This document shows positions 53,208 through 61,343 of a stretch of DNA of 64,000 nucleotides, one piece after another. Origin of the DNA: Pelagadaptatus aseana (GTDB lineage Bacteria > Pseudomonadota > Gammaproteobacteria > Pseudomonadales > Cellvibrionaceae); NCBI GenBank assembly GCA_040365065.1, contig BAABNI010000007.1:1-64000 (forward strand), given 5' to 3'. Numbering within the stretch: position 1 is the first letter of the stretch; each line of letters begins with the position of its first letter. The position numbers and the translations under genes were made by a program. Below the pieces are notes generated by a model. The model was not told where the DNA came from, searched no databases, and worked only from the letters and a program-made list of their open reading frames with translations.

Positions 53208-53367
53208 AGCCGAATCAGTTGCTGCGTTTGCATCAACGTCTGCATCACGGGTATTGATAACGGCAACAGCCTCCTGCCTGATTGGGTATTATTTTTTCCT
53301 GTCGGATCATCTATGACCGATCATTCACAAATGTATCGTGAGACGATTGCGGCTTCAACAGCCTGAA

Positions 53368-54276
53368 TCAATTAATGTCTCCCTGTTGCTGCCCCACTAC
53401 CTGTTGAATCTGATTGCGAATCCACAAATTGGTCTGATCCTGTTCAGCGCTCTTGTGCCAATAGATGTTCCAGTCGATCGCCGCCAGCGAAAAAGGTAAT
53501 TCCAGCACCTTCAGATTGTGCTGTTGCGCCAGCTTTTTCGGCACCGTCAGGACCATGTCGCTATTGAGTATCAATTGTGGGGCCACCTGAAAATGAGGCA
53601 CCCGAACCTTGACCCGCCGCTGCCGTCCCAGGCGCTGCAGGGCGACATCTTCAAACCCGGCCCCGGTGCGTCGGCTGGAGACCTGCACATGATCAAATTT
53701 GAGGTACTGATCAAGAGTAATGGTTTCGCCAATATCCGGATGATCGGGTCTGACCGCGCAAATATAGCGTTCTTTCATCAGCGGTTGCATGCGGGTCTGA
53801 GGACCAAGCACCGTGGTGACATCCAAAGCCAGATCAATGGCCCCGGATGCCAACTCTTTCTCCAGCTGATCGCGGGCAATGTAATAACACTCCAGCCCCA
53901 CATTGGGCGCCTGATCGTTAATCTGTGACAACAACTCCGGCAGCAACATGGATTGCGCCAGATCACTCATGCTCAGGCGAAATACCTTATTACTGCTTTT
54001 CGGATCAAACACCACGCCTTCGGTAACGCTGGCATCGAGCAGTTTCAGAGCCTCCTGAACCTGATCGATGATGTTTTCTGCCATCGGCGTGGGGCTTACC
54101 CCGCCTGGAGAACGCACAAACAACTTGTCATTGAGGCTCGAGCGCAAGCGATTAAGGGCGTTACTGACCGCTGGCTGGGACATAAACAGAACTTCCGCAG
54201 CCCGAGTCAGGTTACGCTGCTGATAGATGGCATCGAACACCAGAAACAGATTGAGATCGACCTTATTAAGTGACAT
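53368..54276 (-). CDS. LysR-family regulator
   Basis: 302 residues. N-terminal winged helix-turn-helix (NLFLVFDAIYQQRNLTRAAEVLFMSQPAVSNALNRLR), then the ligand-binding domain. The order is typical of NodD/PcpR-like members. It is divergent from the histidine phosphatase and the acyl-CoA dehydrogenase cluster with 143 bp between, so it may control that cluster. ATG 54276. Confidence 0.92.
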   Translation of the reverse strand: MSLNKVDLNLFLVFDAIYQQRNLTRAAEVLFMSQPAVSNALNRLRSSLNDKLFVRSPGGVSPTPMAENIIDQVQEALKLLDASVTEGVVFDPKSSNKVFRLSMSDLAQSMLLPELLSQINDQAPNVGLECYYIARDQLEKELASGAIDLALDVTTVLGPQTRMQPLMKERYICAVRPDHPDIGETITLDQYLKFDHVQVSSRRTGAGFEDVALQRLGRQRRVKVRVPHFQVAPQLILNSDMVLTVPKKLAQQHNLKVLELPFSLAAIDWNIYWHKSAEQDQTNLWIRNQIQQVVGQQQGDIN

Positions 54277-54419
54277 GGATCATTTCCCCCTGAACGCCAC
54301 CATTAAAGACATATTATTCATAAAACAAATAATACACCATCACAATAATAAATTTTTAAAATATCAGAAAGCTGCCTATGCTGATTCGATCAACCTAACA
54401 GCAAGGCGAGCAATCGGTA

Positions 54420-55097
54420 ATGGCAGAGATTTATATGGTTCGGCACGGTCAGGCCTCTTTTGGTGCTGACAACTACGACCAACTCTCGCAACTGGGGCAT
54501 CAACAGGCCCAATGGCTGGGCGAGTATTTCAACAGCCTCGGGCTGCAGTTCGATCACATCTATCAGGGTGACCTGGTGCGTCATACCGAAACCACAGCGG
54601 GCATTGCCAAAGGTCTGACAACCGAGTTCAGCCGGGTAAATGTCATGCCGGAGCTCAACGAATTCGACTTCAAGGCACTGGTCAATGTTTATCTGCAACA
54701 ACACCCGGAACTGAGTCTGCCATCAAAGCCTTCCGTCAAAGAATTCTTCCACCTGCTCAAACAAGCCATGATCGACTGGTGTCACGGCACTCTGGTATCG
54801 GATCAGCTACCGGAAACCTGGAAGGGCTTTCACGACCGGGTGGCTCAGGCCTACAACCACATCCAGCAACATTGCAGCGGCAAGGTTCTGGTCGTCAGCT
54901 CCGGCGGCACCAACGCCCAATTTATTTCTCAGGTTTTGAGAACACCGGCGGAAACCGTGGTTGATCTCAACCTGCAATCGCGTAACACCGGCGTCAGCCA
55001 TTTTTATTTCAATCAGCACGCTGTGCGTTTGACCAGCTTCAACACCACACCGCATCTGGACAGCGCCGAGCGACAGCAATACATCACTCACGGTTAA
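54420..55097 (+). CDS. Histidine phosphatase (phosphoglycerate mutase-like)
   Basis: 225 residues. RHG catalytic motif at 8-10 (MVRHGQASFG), a second His in VVSSGGT-type segment (replaced from the usual SHG), and QLSQLGHQQAQWLG. Relatives are phosphatases for small phosphates. It stands 57 bp before the acyl-CoA dehydrogenase gene, so it may act with the phosphotransferase below. The SSGGT in place of SHG is a point to check for activity. ATG 54420. Confidence 0.85.
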   Translation: MAEIYMVRHGQASFGADNYDQLSQLGHQQAQWLGEYFNSLGLQFDHIYQGDLVRHTETTAGIAKGLTTEFSRVNVMPELNEFDFKALVNVYLQQHPELSLPSKPSVKEFFHLLKQAMIDWCHGTLVSDQLPETWKGFHDRVAQAYNHIQQHCSGKVLVVSSGGTNAQFISQVLRTPAETVVDLNLQSRNTGVSHFYFNQHAVRLTSFNTTPHLDSAERQQYITHG

Positions 55098-55154
55098 GTA
55101 CCGTATTACTTATTTACACACTGTCAGTCATTCACAACAACAAGGTCAGAGACT

Positions 55155-56366
55155 ATGGATTTCGAATACAGCGACAAGGTCAAAACACTGCTCGAACAGG
55201 TTAAAGCGTTTATGGACGAGCACGTCTACCCCAATGAAGATCGAATGCACGAGCAACTGCACGACGACCCATGGTCTACCCCGCCCCTGATGGAAGAGCT
55301 GAAAGCCAAAGCCAAGGCACAGGGCCTTTGGAATTTTTTCCTGCCAAAAGAATACGGCCACTACAGTGCCGGCCTGACCAATCTGGAATACGCCCCTCTG
55401 GCCGAAGAAATGGGTAAAGTCGGCTGGGCTTCCGAGGTCTTCAACTGTGCCGCTCCCGACACGGGCAATATGGAAGTGCTGGCCAAGTACGGCAATGAAG
55501 AACAGAAGAAGCAATGGCTTGAGCCCCTGCTGGAAGGCAAAATCCGCTCGGCCTTTGCCATGACCGAACCGGAAGTTGCCTCCTCTGACGCCACCAACAT
55601 CGATACCCGCATCGAGCGCGATGGTGACGAGTACGTCATCAACGGCAGAAAGTTTTACATCTCTGGCGCCTGTCGCAAGCAGTGCGAAATCATGATCGTG
55701 ATGGGCAAGACCGATCCGGACAATCCCAATCGCTACATTCAGCAATCCCAGATTCTGGTGCCAACCAATACACCCGGTGTCAAAGTGATTCGCCCAATGA
55801 CCGTTATGGGTTATGACGACGCCCCGGAAGGTCACGCCGAGATTATTTTTGAAAACGTGCGCGTCCCCGCCAGCAACCTGATTCTGGGTGAGGGTCGCGG
55901 TTTTGAAATCGCTCAGGGTCGCCTTGGCCCAGGCCGTATTCACCACTGCATGCGCAGCATCGGTATTGCTCAGCGTGCCATGGAAGCCATGTGCCATCGC
56001 GCCAGTAATCGCATTGTGTTTGGTCAGCCAATGGCCAAGCAGCAATCGGTTCGTGAAGACATTGCCAAATCCGCCTGTGAGATTGAACAAGCGCGTCTGA
56101 TGACTTTAAAAGCCGCTCAGAAGATGGACACCGACGGCAACAAAGCCGCGAAAGATCTGATTGCCATGATCAAGATCGTTGCCCCGAATATGGCACTGGC
56201 AGTGATTGATCGCGCCATTCAGATTCATGGTGCCATGGGACTGAGTCAGGATTCCTTCCTGCCACAGGCCTTTGCCTGGCAGCGCTGCCTGCGTCTGGCC
56301 GACGGCCCGGATCAGGTGCATATGATGCAGCTGGGTCGCGATCTGGCCAAGCGCTTCGCGGACTGA
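55155..56366 (+). CDS. Acyl-CoA dehydrogenase of the ACAD10/11 type
   Basis: 403 residues. Acyl-CoA dehydrogenase with AFAMTEPEVASSDATN (FAD loop), MTVMGYDDAPEGHAEIIFENVRVP and the C-terminal IQIHGAMGLSQDS and LADGPDQVH. The last motif and the adjacent kinase gene resemble the catalytic half of ACAD10/11, which removes phosphate from 4-phospho-acyl-CoA. AGG precedes ATG 55155. It is 20 bp before the kinase gene. Confidence 0.9.
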   Translation: MDFEYSDKVKTLLEQVKAFMDEHVYPNEDRMHEQLHDDPWSTPPLMEELKAKAKAQGLWNFFLPKEYGHYSAGLTNLEYAPLAEEMGKVGWASEVFNCAAPDTGNMEVLAKYGNEEQKKQWLEPLLEGKIRSAFAMTEPEVASSDATNIDTRIERDGDEYVINGRKFYISGACRKQCEIMIVMGKTDPDNPNRYIQQSQILVPTNTPGVKVIRPMTVMGYDDAPEGHAEIIFENVRVPASNLILGEGRGFEIAQGRLGPGRIHHCMRSIGIAQRAMEAMCHRASNRIVFGQPMAKQQSVREDIAKSACEIEQARLMTLKAAQKMDTDGNKAAKDLIAMIKIVAPNMALAVIDRAIQIHGAMGLSQDSFLPQAFAWQRCLRLADGPDQVHMMQLGRDLAKRFAD

Positions 56367-56386
56367 TTAAGCGAGGAATTACCACC

Positions 56387-57427
56387 ATGTCACAAGTTGA
56401 TCAGTTGAATGAAACCGCTCTGGCTTCCTATCTGGAAGCCAATATCGACGGTTTCAAAGGCCCATTGACGGCCACCAAGTTCGCCGGTGGCCAGTCCAAC
56501 CCGACCTTTAAAATTGAAGCGACTTCCGGCACCTATGTGCTGCGTCGCCAGCCTCCGGGCAAACTGCTGAAATCTGCCCATGCTGTGGATCGCGAATACC
56601 GCATCCTCAAGGCGTTGGCCGACACCGACGTGCCGGTCGCCAAGGTTTATCACCTGTGTGAAGACCGCGATGTACTGGGCTCCATGTTTTACGTCATGGA
56701 ATTCTGTGACGGCAACATTCACTGGGATTCAGCACTGGCCGATGCCGACAGCAACGAACAGCGCGCTGCCATGTACGATGAAATGAACCGCGTCCTGGCC
56801 GCCATCCACTCAGTGGATTTGGAAAAAGCGGATCTGTTGGATTACGGCAAACCCGGCAATTATTTCCAGCGCCAGTTCGATCGCTGGTCCAAGCAATACA
56901 AAGCCGCCGAACTCGAGCCCATTGCCGAAATGGACCAGCTCACCGAATGGCTGGGAAGCAATCTGCCAGAGGATGATGGCAAGGTTTCCATCGCCCACGG
57001 CGACTACCGTCTGGACAACGTCATGTTCTCCAAGGACAACGGGAAAATCATTGCCGTACTGGATTGGGAGCTGTCCACTCTGGGGCACCCCTACTCCGAT
57101 CTGGCCTACCAGTGCATGTGCCTGCGTTTGCCACCCAGTGAGGCGAAAAACACCATGTCCGGTCTGATGGGAGTTGATGCCGCCGCTCTGGGCATTCCTT
57201 CGGAAGAAGAATACGTAGCCGCTTACTGCAAACGCATGGGCATCGACAAAATTGATAACTGGAATTTTTATCTGGCCTTCAGTTTCTTCCGTCTGGCCGC
57301 CATTGCTCAGGGTGTCGCCAAACGCGCCGCCGACGGCAATGCCTCCAATAAATCAGCCGGCAGTATCGGCGCCATGGTCAAGCCCATGGCGCAAATGGCA
57401 CTGGCTATCGCACTCAATAAACAATAA
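56387..57427 (+). CDS. APH-type phosphotransferase (ACAD10/11 kinase-like)
   Basis: 346 residues. Kinase fold: FAGGQSNPTF, YVLRRQPPGKLLKSAH, catalytic HGDYRLDN near 205 and the Asp in VLDWELSTLGHPYSDLAY. This is the ACAD10/11 N-terminal kinase pattern, and in Pseudomonas LvaA, which phosphorylates 4-hydroxyacyl-CoA. GCGAGG precedes ATG 56387. It is 20 bp downstream of the partner dehydrogenase. Confidence 0.9.
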   Translation: MSQVDQLNETALASYLEANIDGFKGPLTATKFAGGQSNPTFKIEATSGTYVLRRQPPGKLLKSAHAVDREYRILKALADTDVPVAKVYHLCEDRDVLGSMFYVMEFCDGNIHWDSALADADSNEQRAAMYDEMNRVLAAIHSVDLEKADLLDYGKPGNYFQRQFDRWSKQYKAAELEPIAEMDQLTEWLGSNLPEDDGKVSIAHGDYRLDNVMFSKDNGKIIAVLDWELSTLGHPYSDLAYQCMCLRLPPSEAKNTMSGLMGVDAAALGIPSEEEYVAAYCKRMGIDKIDNWNFYLAFSFFRLAAIAQGVAKRAADGNASNKSAGSIGAMVKPMAQMALAIALNKQ

Positions 57428-57462
57428 GTGCCGCGACCAATAATTTTGAAAGAGAGAAACAC

Positions 57463-58227
57463 ATGAGTACAACACTGTTTGATTTAACCGGCAAAGTGGC
57501 CCTGGTAACCGGCGCCAGTCGTGGCATCGGCGAAGAAATCGCCAAACTGTTTGGCGAGCAAGGCGCCCACGTCATTGTCTCCAGCCGCAAAATTGATGAT
57601 TGCCAGAAAGTCGCCGACGAGATCGTCAGCAATGGCGGCAAGGCCGAGGCCATCGCCTGTCATATTGGCGACATGGATCAGATTCAAAACATCTTCAGCA
57701 CCATCAAAGACAAGCACGGTAAGCTGGATATTCTGGTCAACAACGCCGCGGCCAACCCCTACTTCGGTCATATCCTCGATACCGATCTGGGCGCGTTCAA
57801 TAAAACCGTGGACGTCAATATCCGTGGCTATTTCTTTATGTCTGTCGAAGCGGGCAAGATCATGCGCGAAAACGGCGGTGGCTCTATCGTCAACACGGCT
57901 TCGGTTAACGCCCTGAACCCGGGCCCCGGTCAGGGCATCTACTCCATCAGTAAGGCCGCCGTGGTAAATCTGACCAAAGCCATGGCCAAGGAATGCGCGC
58001 AGTTTGGCATTCGTTGCAACGCCCTGCTGCCCGGCTTGACCAAGACCAAGTTTGCCGGCGCCCTGTTTACCAACGACGACATTTACCAGCACGCCATTCA
58101 GAATATCCCCATGGGACGTCACGCCGAACCACAGGAAATGGCCGGCACCGTATTGTATCTGGCATCCGACGCCAGCTCCTACACCAATGGTGAGTGCATC
58201 GTAGTCGACGGTGGCATGACCATCTGA
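57463..58227 (+). CDS. Short-chain dehydrogenase/reductase (SDR) 1
   Basis: 254 residues. NAD(P) motif TGASRGIG, NNAA, and the catalytic YSISK in the usual order (S at NTASVNALN, Y-x3-K). AGAGAG precedes ATG 57463, which is 35 bp after the kinase gene. Substrate unknown. Likely a 3-hydroxyacyl or hydroxy-acid dehydrogenase. Confidence 0.9.
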   Translation: MSTTLFDLTGKVALVTGASRGIGEEIAKLFGEQGAHVIVSSRKIDDCQKVADEIVSNGGKAEAIACHIGDMDQIQNIFSTIKDKHGKLDILVNNAAANPYFGHILDTDLGAFNKTVDVNIRGYFFMSVEAGKIMRENGGGSIVNTASVNALNPGPGQGIYSISKAAVVNLTKAMAKECAQFGIRCNALLPGLTKTKFAGALFTNDDIYQHAIQNIPMGRHAEPQEMAGTVLYLASDASSYTNGECIVVDGGMTI

Positions 58228-58258
58228 TCAAGCCAGCCATCACTATCGGCTATTACCC

Positions 58259-58282
58259 ACATCCCTGCGCAAGCGGGGATGT
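58259..58282. other. Intergenic hairpin between SDR 1 and SDR 2
   Basis: ACATCCC / GGGATGT arms (7 bp, 58259-58265 and 58276-58282) with a short GCGCAAGC-type loop, and no T-run. It may cut transcript level between the two genes. Confidence 0.4.
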
Positions 58283-58324
58283 GTGGATTTAAACTCCAGA
58301 AATAACCAAGAACAGAGAGAGAAT

Positions 58325-59098
58325 ATGTCGCGCTTTAACGATCAAGTGGTCATGATTACCGGAGCCAGCGGTGGTCTCGGTCGCGAAGCCGCCCTAAGCT
58401 TTGGCAAAGCTGGCGCCAAACTGGTGCTGTCCGATGTCAACCAGCAGGCCCTGGCGGATCTGACCGAAGAACTGCAAGGTTTGAACATTTCTGTATTCAG
58501 CCAGACTTGCGATGTCACCAATCCCGAGCAAGTACAAAACTTCATCGACGCAGCCGTAGCCCACTATGGCAAGTTGGATGCCGCCATCAACAACGCCGGC
58601 ATTGATCCCGCACACAACAAACTGGCTGACACACCGGTCGATGATTTTGATCGGGTGATGGACATTAACGTCAAGGGGGTCTTTCTGTGCATGAAGGCGC
58701 AAATTCCTCATATGCAGCAGCAAGGTGGCGGTAATATTGTTAATGTATCTTCCGTTGCCGGTGTCGGCGCCGCGCCGATGATGTCATCCTATGCCGCCAG
58801 CAAGCACGCCGTATTGGGGCTGACCCGGTCGGCTGCGGCCGAATATGGCAAGCACAATATTCGGGTCAATGCGGTTTGTCCCTACATCACCCGCACGCCA
58901 ATGCTGGATCAAACCCTGGAACTGTTCCCCGAAAACGAACGCGAAGCGGTACTGAGAGACATCACCAAAAACACGGCCTTGAAACGCGCCGCAGAACCAC
59001 ACGAAGTCATCGAAGCCATGCTGTTTGCCTGTGACAAGAACAACAGCTTTATGACCGGACACACTCTGATGGTAGACGGCGGCTTTAGCGCCATTTGA
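58325..59098 (+). CDS. Short-chain dehydrogenase/reductase (SDR) 2
   Basis: 257 residues. TGASGGLG, NNAG, VSSVAGVG and the catalytic YAASK; the end is MVDGGFSAI. GAGAG precedes ATG 58325, chosen over an upstream in-frame start. It is one of three SDRs in a row. Substrate unknown. Confidence 0.9.
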   Translation: MSRFNDQVVMITGASGGLGREAALSFGKAGAKLVLSDVNQQALADLTEELQGLNISVFSQTCDVTNPEQVQNFIDAAVAHYGKLDAAINNAGIDPAHNKLADTPVDDFDRVMDINVKGVFLCMKAQIPHMQQQGGGNIVNVSSVAGVGAAPMMSSYAASKHAVLGLTRSAAAEYGKHNIRVNAVCPYITRTPMLDQTLELFPENEREAVLRDITKNTALKRAAEPHEVIEAMLFACDKNNSFMTGHTLMVDGGFSAI

Positions 59099-59119
59099 TT
59101 TTTACAAAGGACTAATTTT

Positions 59120-59872
59120 ATGGATCCCTTACTCGATTTTACCGGCAAAGTTGTACTCATCACCGGTGCCGCCAGCGGCTTCGGAGCCCAGTTGGCTGAA
59201 GAATTTTCCAAGCGCGGTGCCAAGCTGGTACTGGGCGATATCAATGAGCCCGGTCTGGAAGCCGTTGCCTCCAATCTGCCCGGCGATGCCACCACCGTCC
59301 TGTGTGATGTTTCCCACGAGCGCGATTGCCAGGCCATGGTCGAAGCAGCCGTAGAAATCTATGGCCGATTGGACATTGCCATTAATAACGCCGGCGGCGG
59401 CCACCCCATGGGCTCTATCCATACCCTGACCGAAGACATTATGGATCAACAGTTTGCCCTCAACACCAAGGGTGTGATGTTTGGCATGAAGCACCAGATT
59501 GCGCAAATGTTGAAACAGGAAGACGGCACCATTTTGAATGTCAGCTCCATGGCGGGTCTGGGTGCGTCGCCTAAAATTGGCGCCTACGGTGCCGCCAAAC
59601 ACGCCGTAATTGGTTTAACCAAAACCGCAGCAGTGGAATACGCCAAGAAAGGCATCCGCGTTAACGCCGTCTGCCCGTTCTTCGCGCTGACGCCACTGGT
59701 TACCGACAGCGTGCTCGGCGAATCCCAGGACTTCCTGAAACAGGGAGCCCCCATGAAGCGCCTGGGCGAAACCGAGGAGATCACCAACCTGATGGTCATG
59801 CTCTGCTCACCGGGCAACAGCTATATGACCGGGCAGGCCATTGCCATTGATGGTGGTGTTTCCGCCCTGTAA
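59120..59872 (+). CDS. Short-chain dehydrogenase/reductase (SDR) 3
   Basis: 250 residues. TGAASGFG, NNAGGG, SSMAGLG and the catalytic YGAAK; ends with AIDGGVSAL. AAAGGAC lies before ATG 59120. It is 21 bp after SDR 2. The close resemblance of SDR 2 and 3 suggests duplication. Confidence 0.9.
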   Translation: MDPLLDFTGKVVLITGAASGFGAQLAEEFSKRGAKLVLGDINEPGLEAVASNLPGDATTVLCDVSHERDCQAMVEAAVEIYGRLDIAINNAGGGHPMGSIHTLTEDIMDQQFALNTKGVMFGMKHQIAQMLKQEDGTILNVSSMAGLGASPKIGAYGAAKHAVIGLTKTAAVEYAKKGIRVNAVCPFFALTPLVTDSVLGESQDFLKQGAPMKRLGETEEITNLMVMLCSPGNSYMTGQAIAIDGGVSAL

Positions 59873-59900
59873 GCAAATCAACAGAATCAGAGAGAAGCCA

Positions 59901-60572
59901 ATGGACGTTATTGAAGCCATTCAAACCAGAATCTCGACTCGGGCGTTTACCGACGAGCAAATATCCAAAGAAGCCATTCAGGAAATTCTGGATATCGCCC
60001 GCTATTCACCCTCAAGCTCCAATCTGCAGCCCTGGAAAACCATTGTGGTCACCGGTGATGAGAAAAAAGCCATTACCGATTTGGCCCTGCAAACCCTGAT
60101 GGCCAATCCGGCGGGTGAAGATGATGAGTACCCCATCTACCCCAAAGACTTGCCACAACAGTATCAGGAGCGTCGTGCCGGTGTCGGCAAGGCCATGTAT
60201 GAGCTGATGGGCATCGAGCGCGATGATGCGGCGGCTCGACAAGGCTGGATGCTGGAAAACTTCAATTTTTACGGTGCTCCAGCTGCGATTTTCTTCACCA
60301 TTGACCGGGTTCACGGCCGCAATCAATGGGCCTCACTGGGCATGTTTATGCAGACCGTTTGTCTGGTGGCCGAAGCCAAAGGTTACGGCACCTGCATGCA
60401 GGAAATCTGGGCCATGGTGCGCAAAACCCTGCACAGTCATCTGCAGTTAAGTGACAATGAAGTAATTTATGCCGGGATGGCGCTGGGCGTACCCGATAAA
60501 ACCAAAGCGGTTAATACTCTGCGCACAGAGCGTGAATCCGTCGACGACTTTGCCACCTTTATCGGTTTTTAA
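59901..60572 (+). CDS. Nitroreductase-family flavoprotein
   Basis: 223 residues. FMN-binding N-terminal IQTRISTRAFTDEQ, SPSSSNLQPWK and a C-terminal GMALGVPD. It uses FMN and NAD(P)H. AGAGAGAAG precedes ATG 59901, chosen over an in-frame ATG 60 bp upstream inside the SDR gene. It ends the cluster and is followed by a terminator. Confidence 0.9.
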   Translation: MDVIEAIQTRISTRAFTDEQISKEAIQEILDIARYSPSSSNLQPWKTIVVTGDEKKAITDLALQTLMANPAGEDDEYPIYPKDLPQQYQERRAGVGKAMYELMGIERDDAAARQGWMLENFNFYGAPAAIFFTIDRVHGRNQWASLGMFMQTVCLVAEAKGYGTCMQEIWAMVRKTLHSHLQLSDNEVIYAGMALGVPDKTKAVNTLRTERESVDDFATFIGF

Positions 60573-60610
60573 CGATATTGGTTTAGCAGAACGCCATTGA
60601 CGATCCCGGA

Positions 60611-60642
60611 GGGGTGGACGAGATTATCGCCCACCCCTTTTT
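60611..60642 (+). terminator. Terminator of the acyl-CoA dehydrogenase cluster
   Basis: GGGGTGG/CCACCCC stem with inner CGA/TCG pairing, then five T, 39 bp after the nitroreductase stop. Confidence 0.88.
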
Positions 60643-60699
60643 CGTTTCAGGGTAAACTGTGGGGCAAACACCACCTCACTCTGAATTCAGGTATCCCTT

Positions 60700-61209
60700 G
60701 TGCAACTTCACCCCATAGACAAAGCGGTTTATCAACACCGCCACAAGCGTGTAGTCATCGCCCTGATTGCCGCTCTGACAATTCTGTCACTGACTTTCTC
60801 AAGCTTACTTATTGCGTTCTATGGCAGCCCGGAAGACGGCAGCAACACCGCGCTCAATGCCGCTGGGGTCTTGCTGGCTGTTGCCGTGCTGCTGGTTCTG
60901 GGCAGCAAACTCAAACACAAGCCCTACTTCGCCGAGGTCCTCTATGTCTGGCAACTGAAACAGGAACTCAATCAGATCAATCGACGCATCAGCAAAATCA
61001 AAGTGGCAGCAGAGCAAGGCGACAGCAATGCCATGGTCATTCTCAATTATTGCTATAAAGCCTCCGAGCAGCTGTGGCAGCTGGAAAACAATACGCTGGT
61101 TATGGAAGAACTCCATAAATGGATGGCCGATCTGGAGCTGTGGCAAAAAAAGTACAATGTGCAACCCTCTCTGGAAGATTATCAACGTGAACTGCTAAGT
61201 CGCTATTGA
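60700..61209 (+). CDS. DUF3087 membrane protein
   Basis: 169 residues. Two membrane segments (about 19-40 and 52-70), then a soluble helical part with YVWQLKQELNQINRRISKI and NAMVILNYCYKASEQLWQLENNT, the DUF3087 pattern. The start is GTG 60700 (or TTG 60698). Function unknown. Confidence 0.85.
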   Translation: MQLHPIDKAVYQHRHKRVVIALIAALTILSLTFSSLLIAFYGSPEDGSNTALNAAGVLLAVAVLLVLGSKLKHKPYFAEVLYVWQLKQELNQINRRISKIKVAAEQGDSNAMVILNYCYKASEQLWQLENNTLVMEELHKWMADLELWQKKYNVQPSLEDYQRELLSRY

Positions 61210-61343
61210 AACAAGACTCTGGATGACAACCCTGACAATTCTGCCCGGAAGTATTATGCGCAAAGGCTTTTGATAGGTCATACTGTAGCCGTGAGGGTTT
61301 ATATGATATTGGCTAGATTACGCCATAAGGTACTGCGCAGTTC

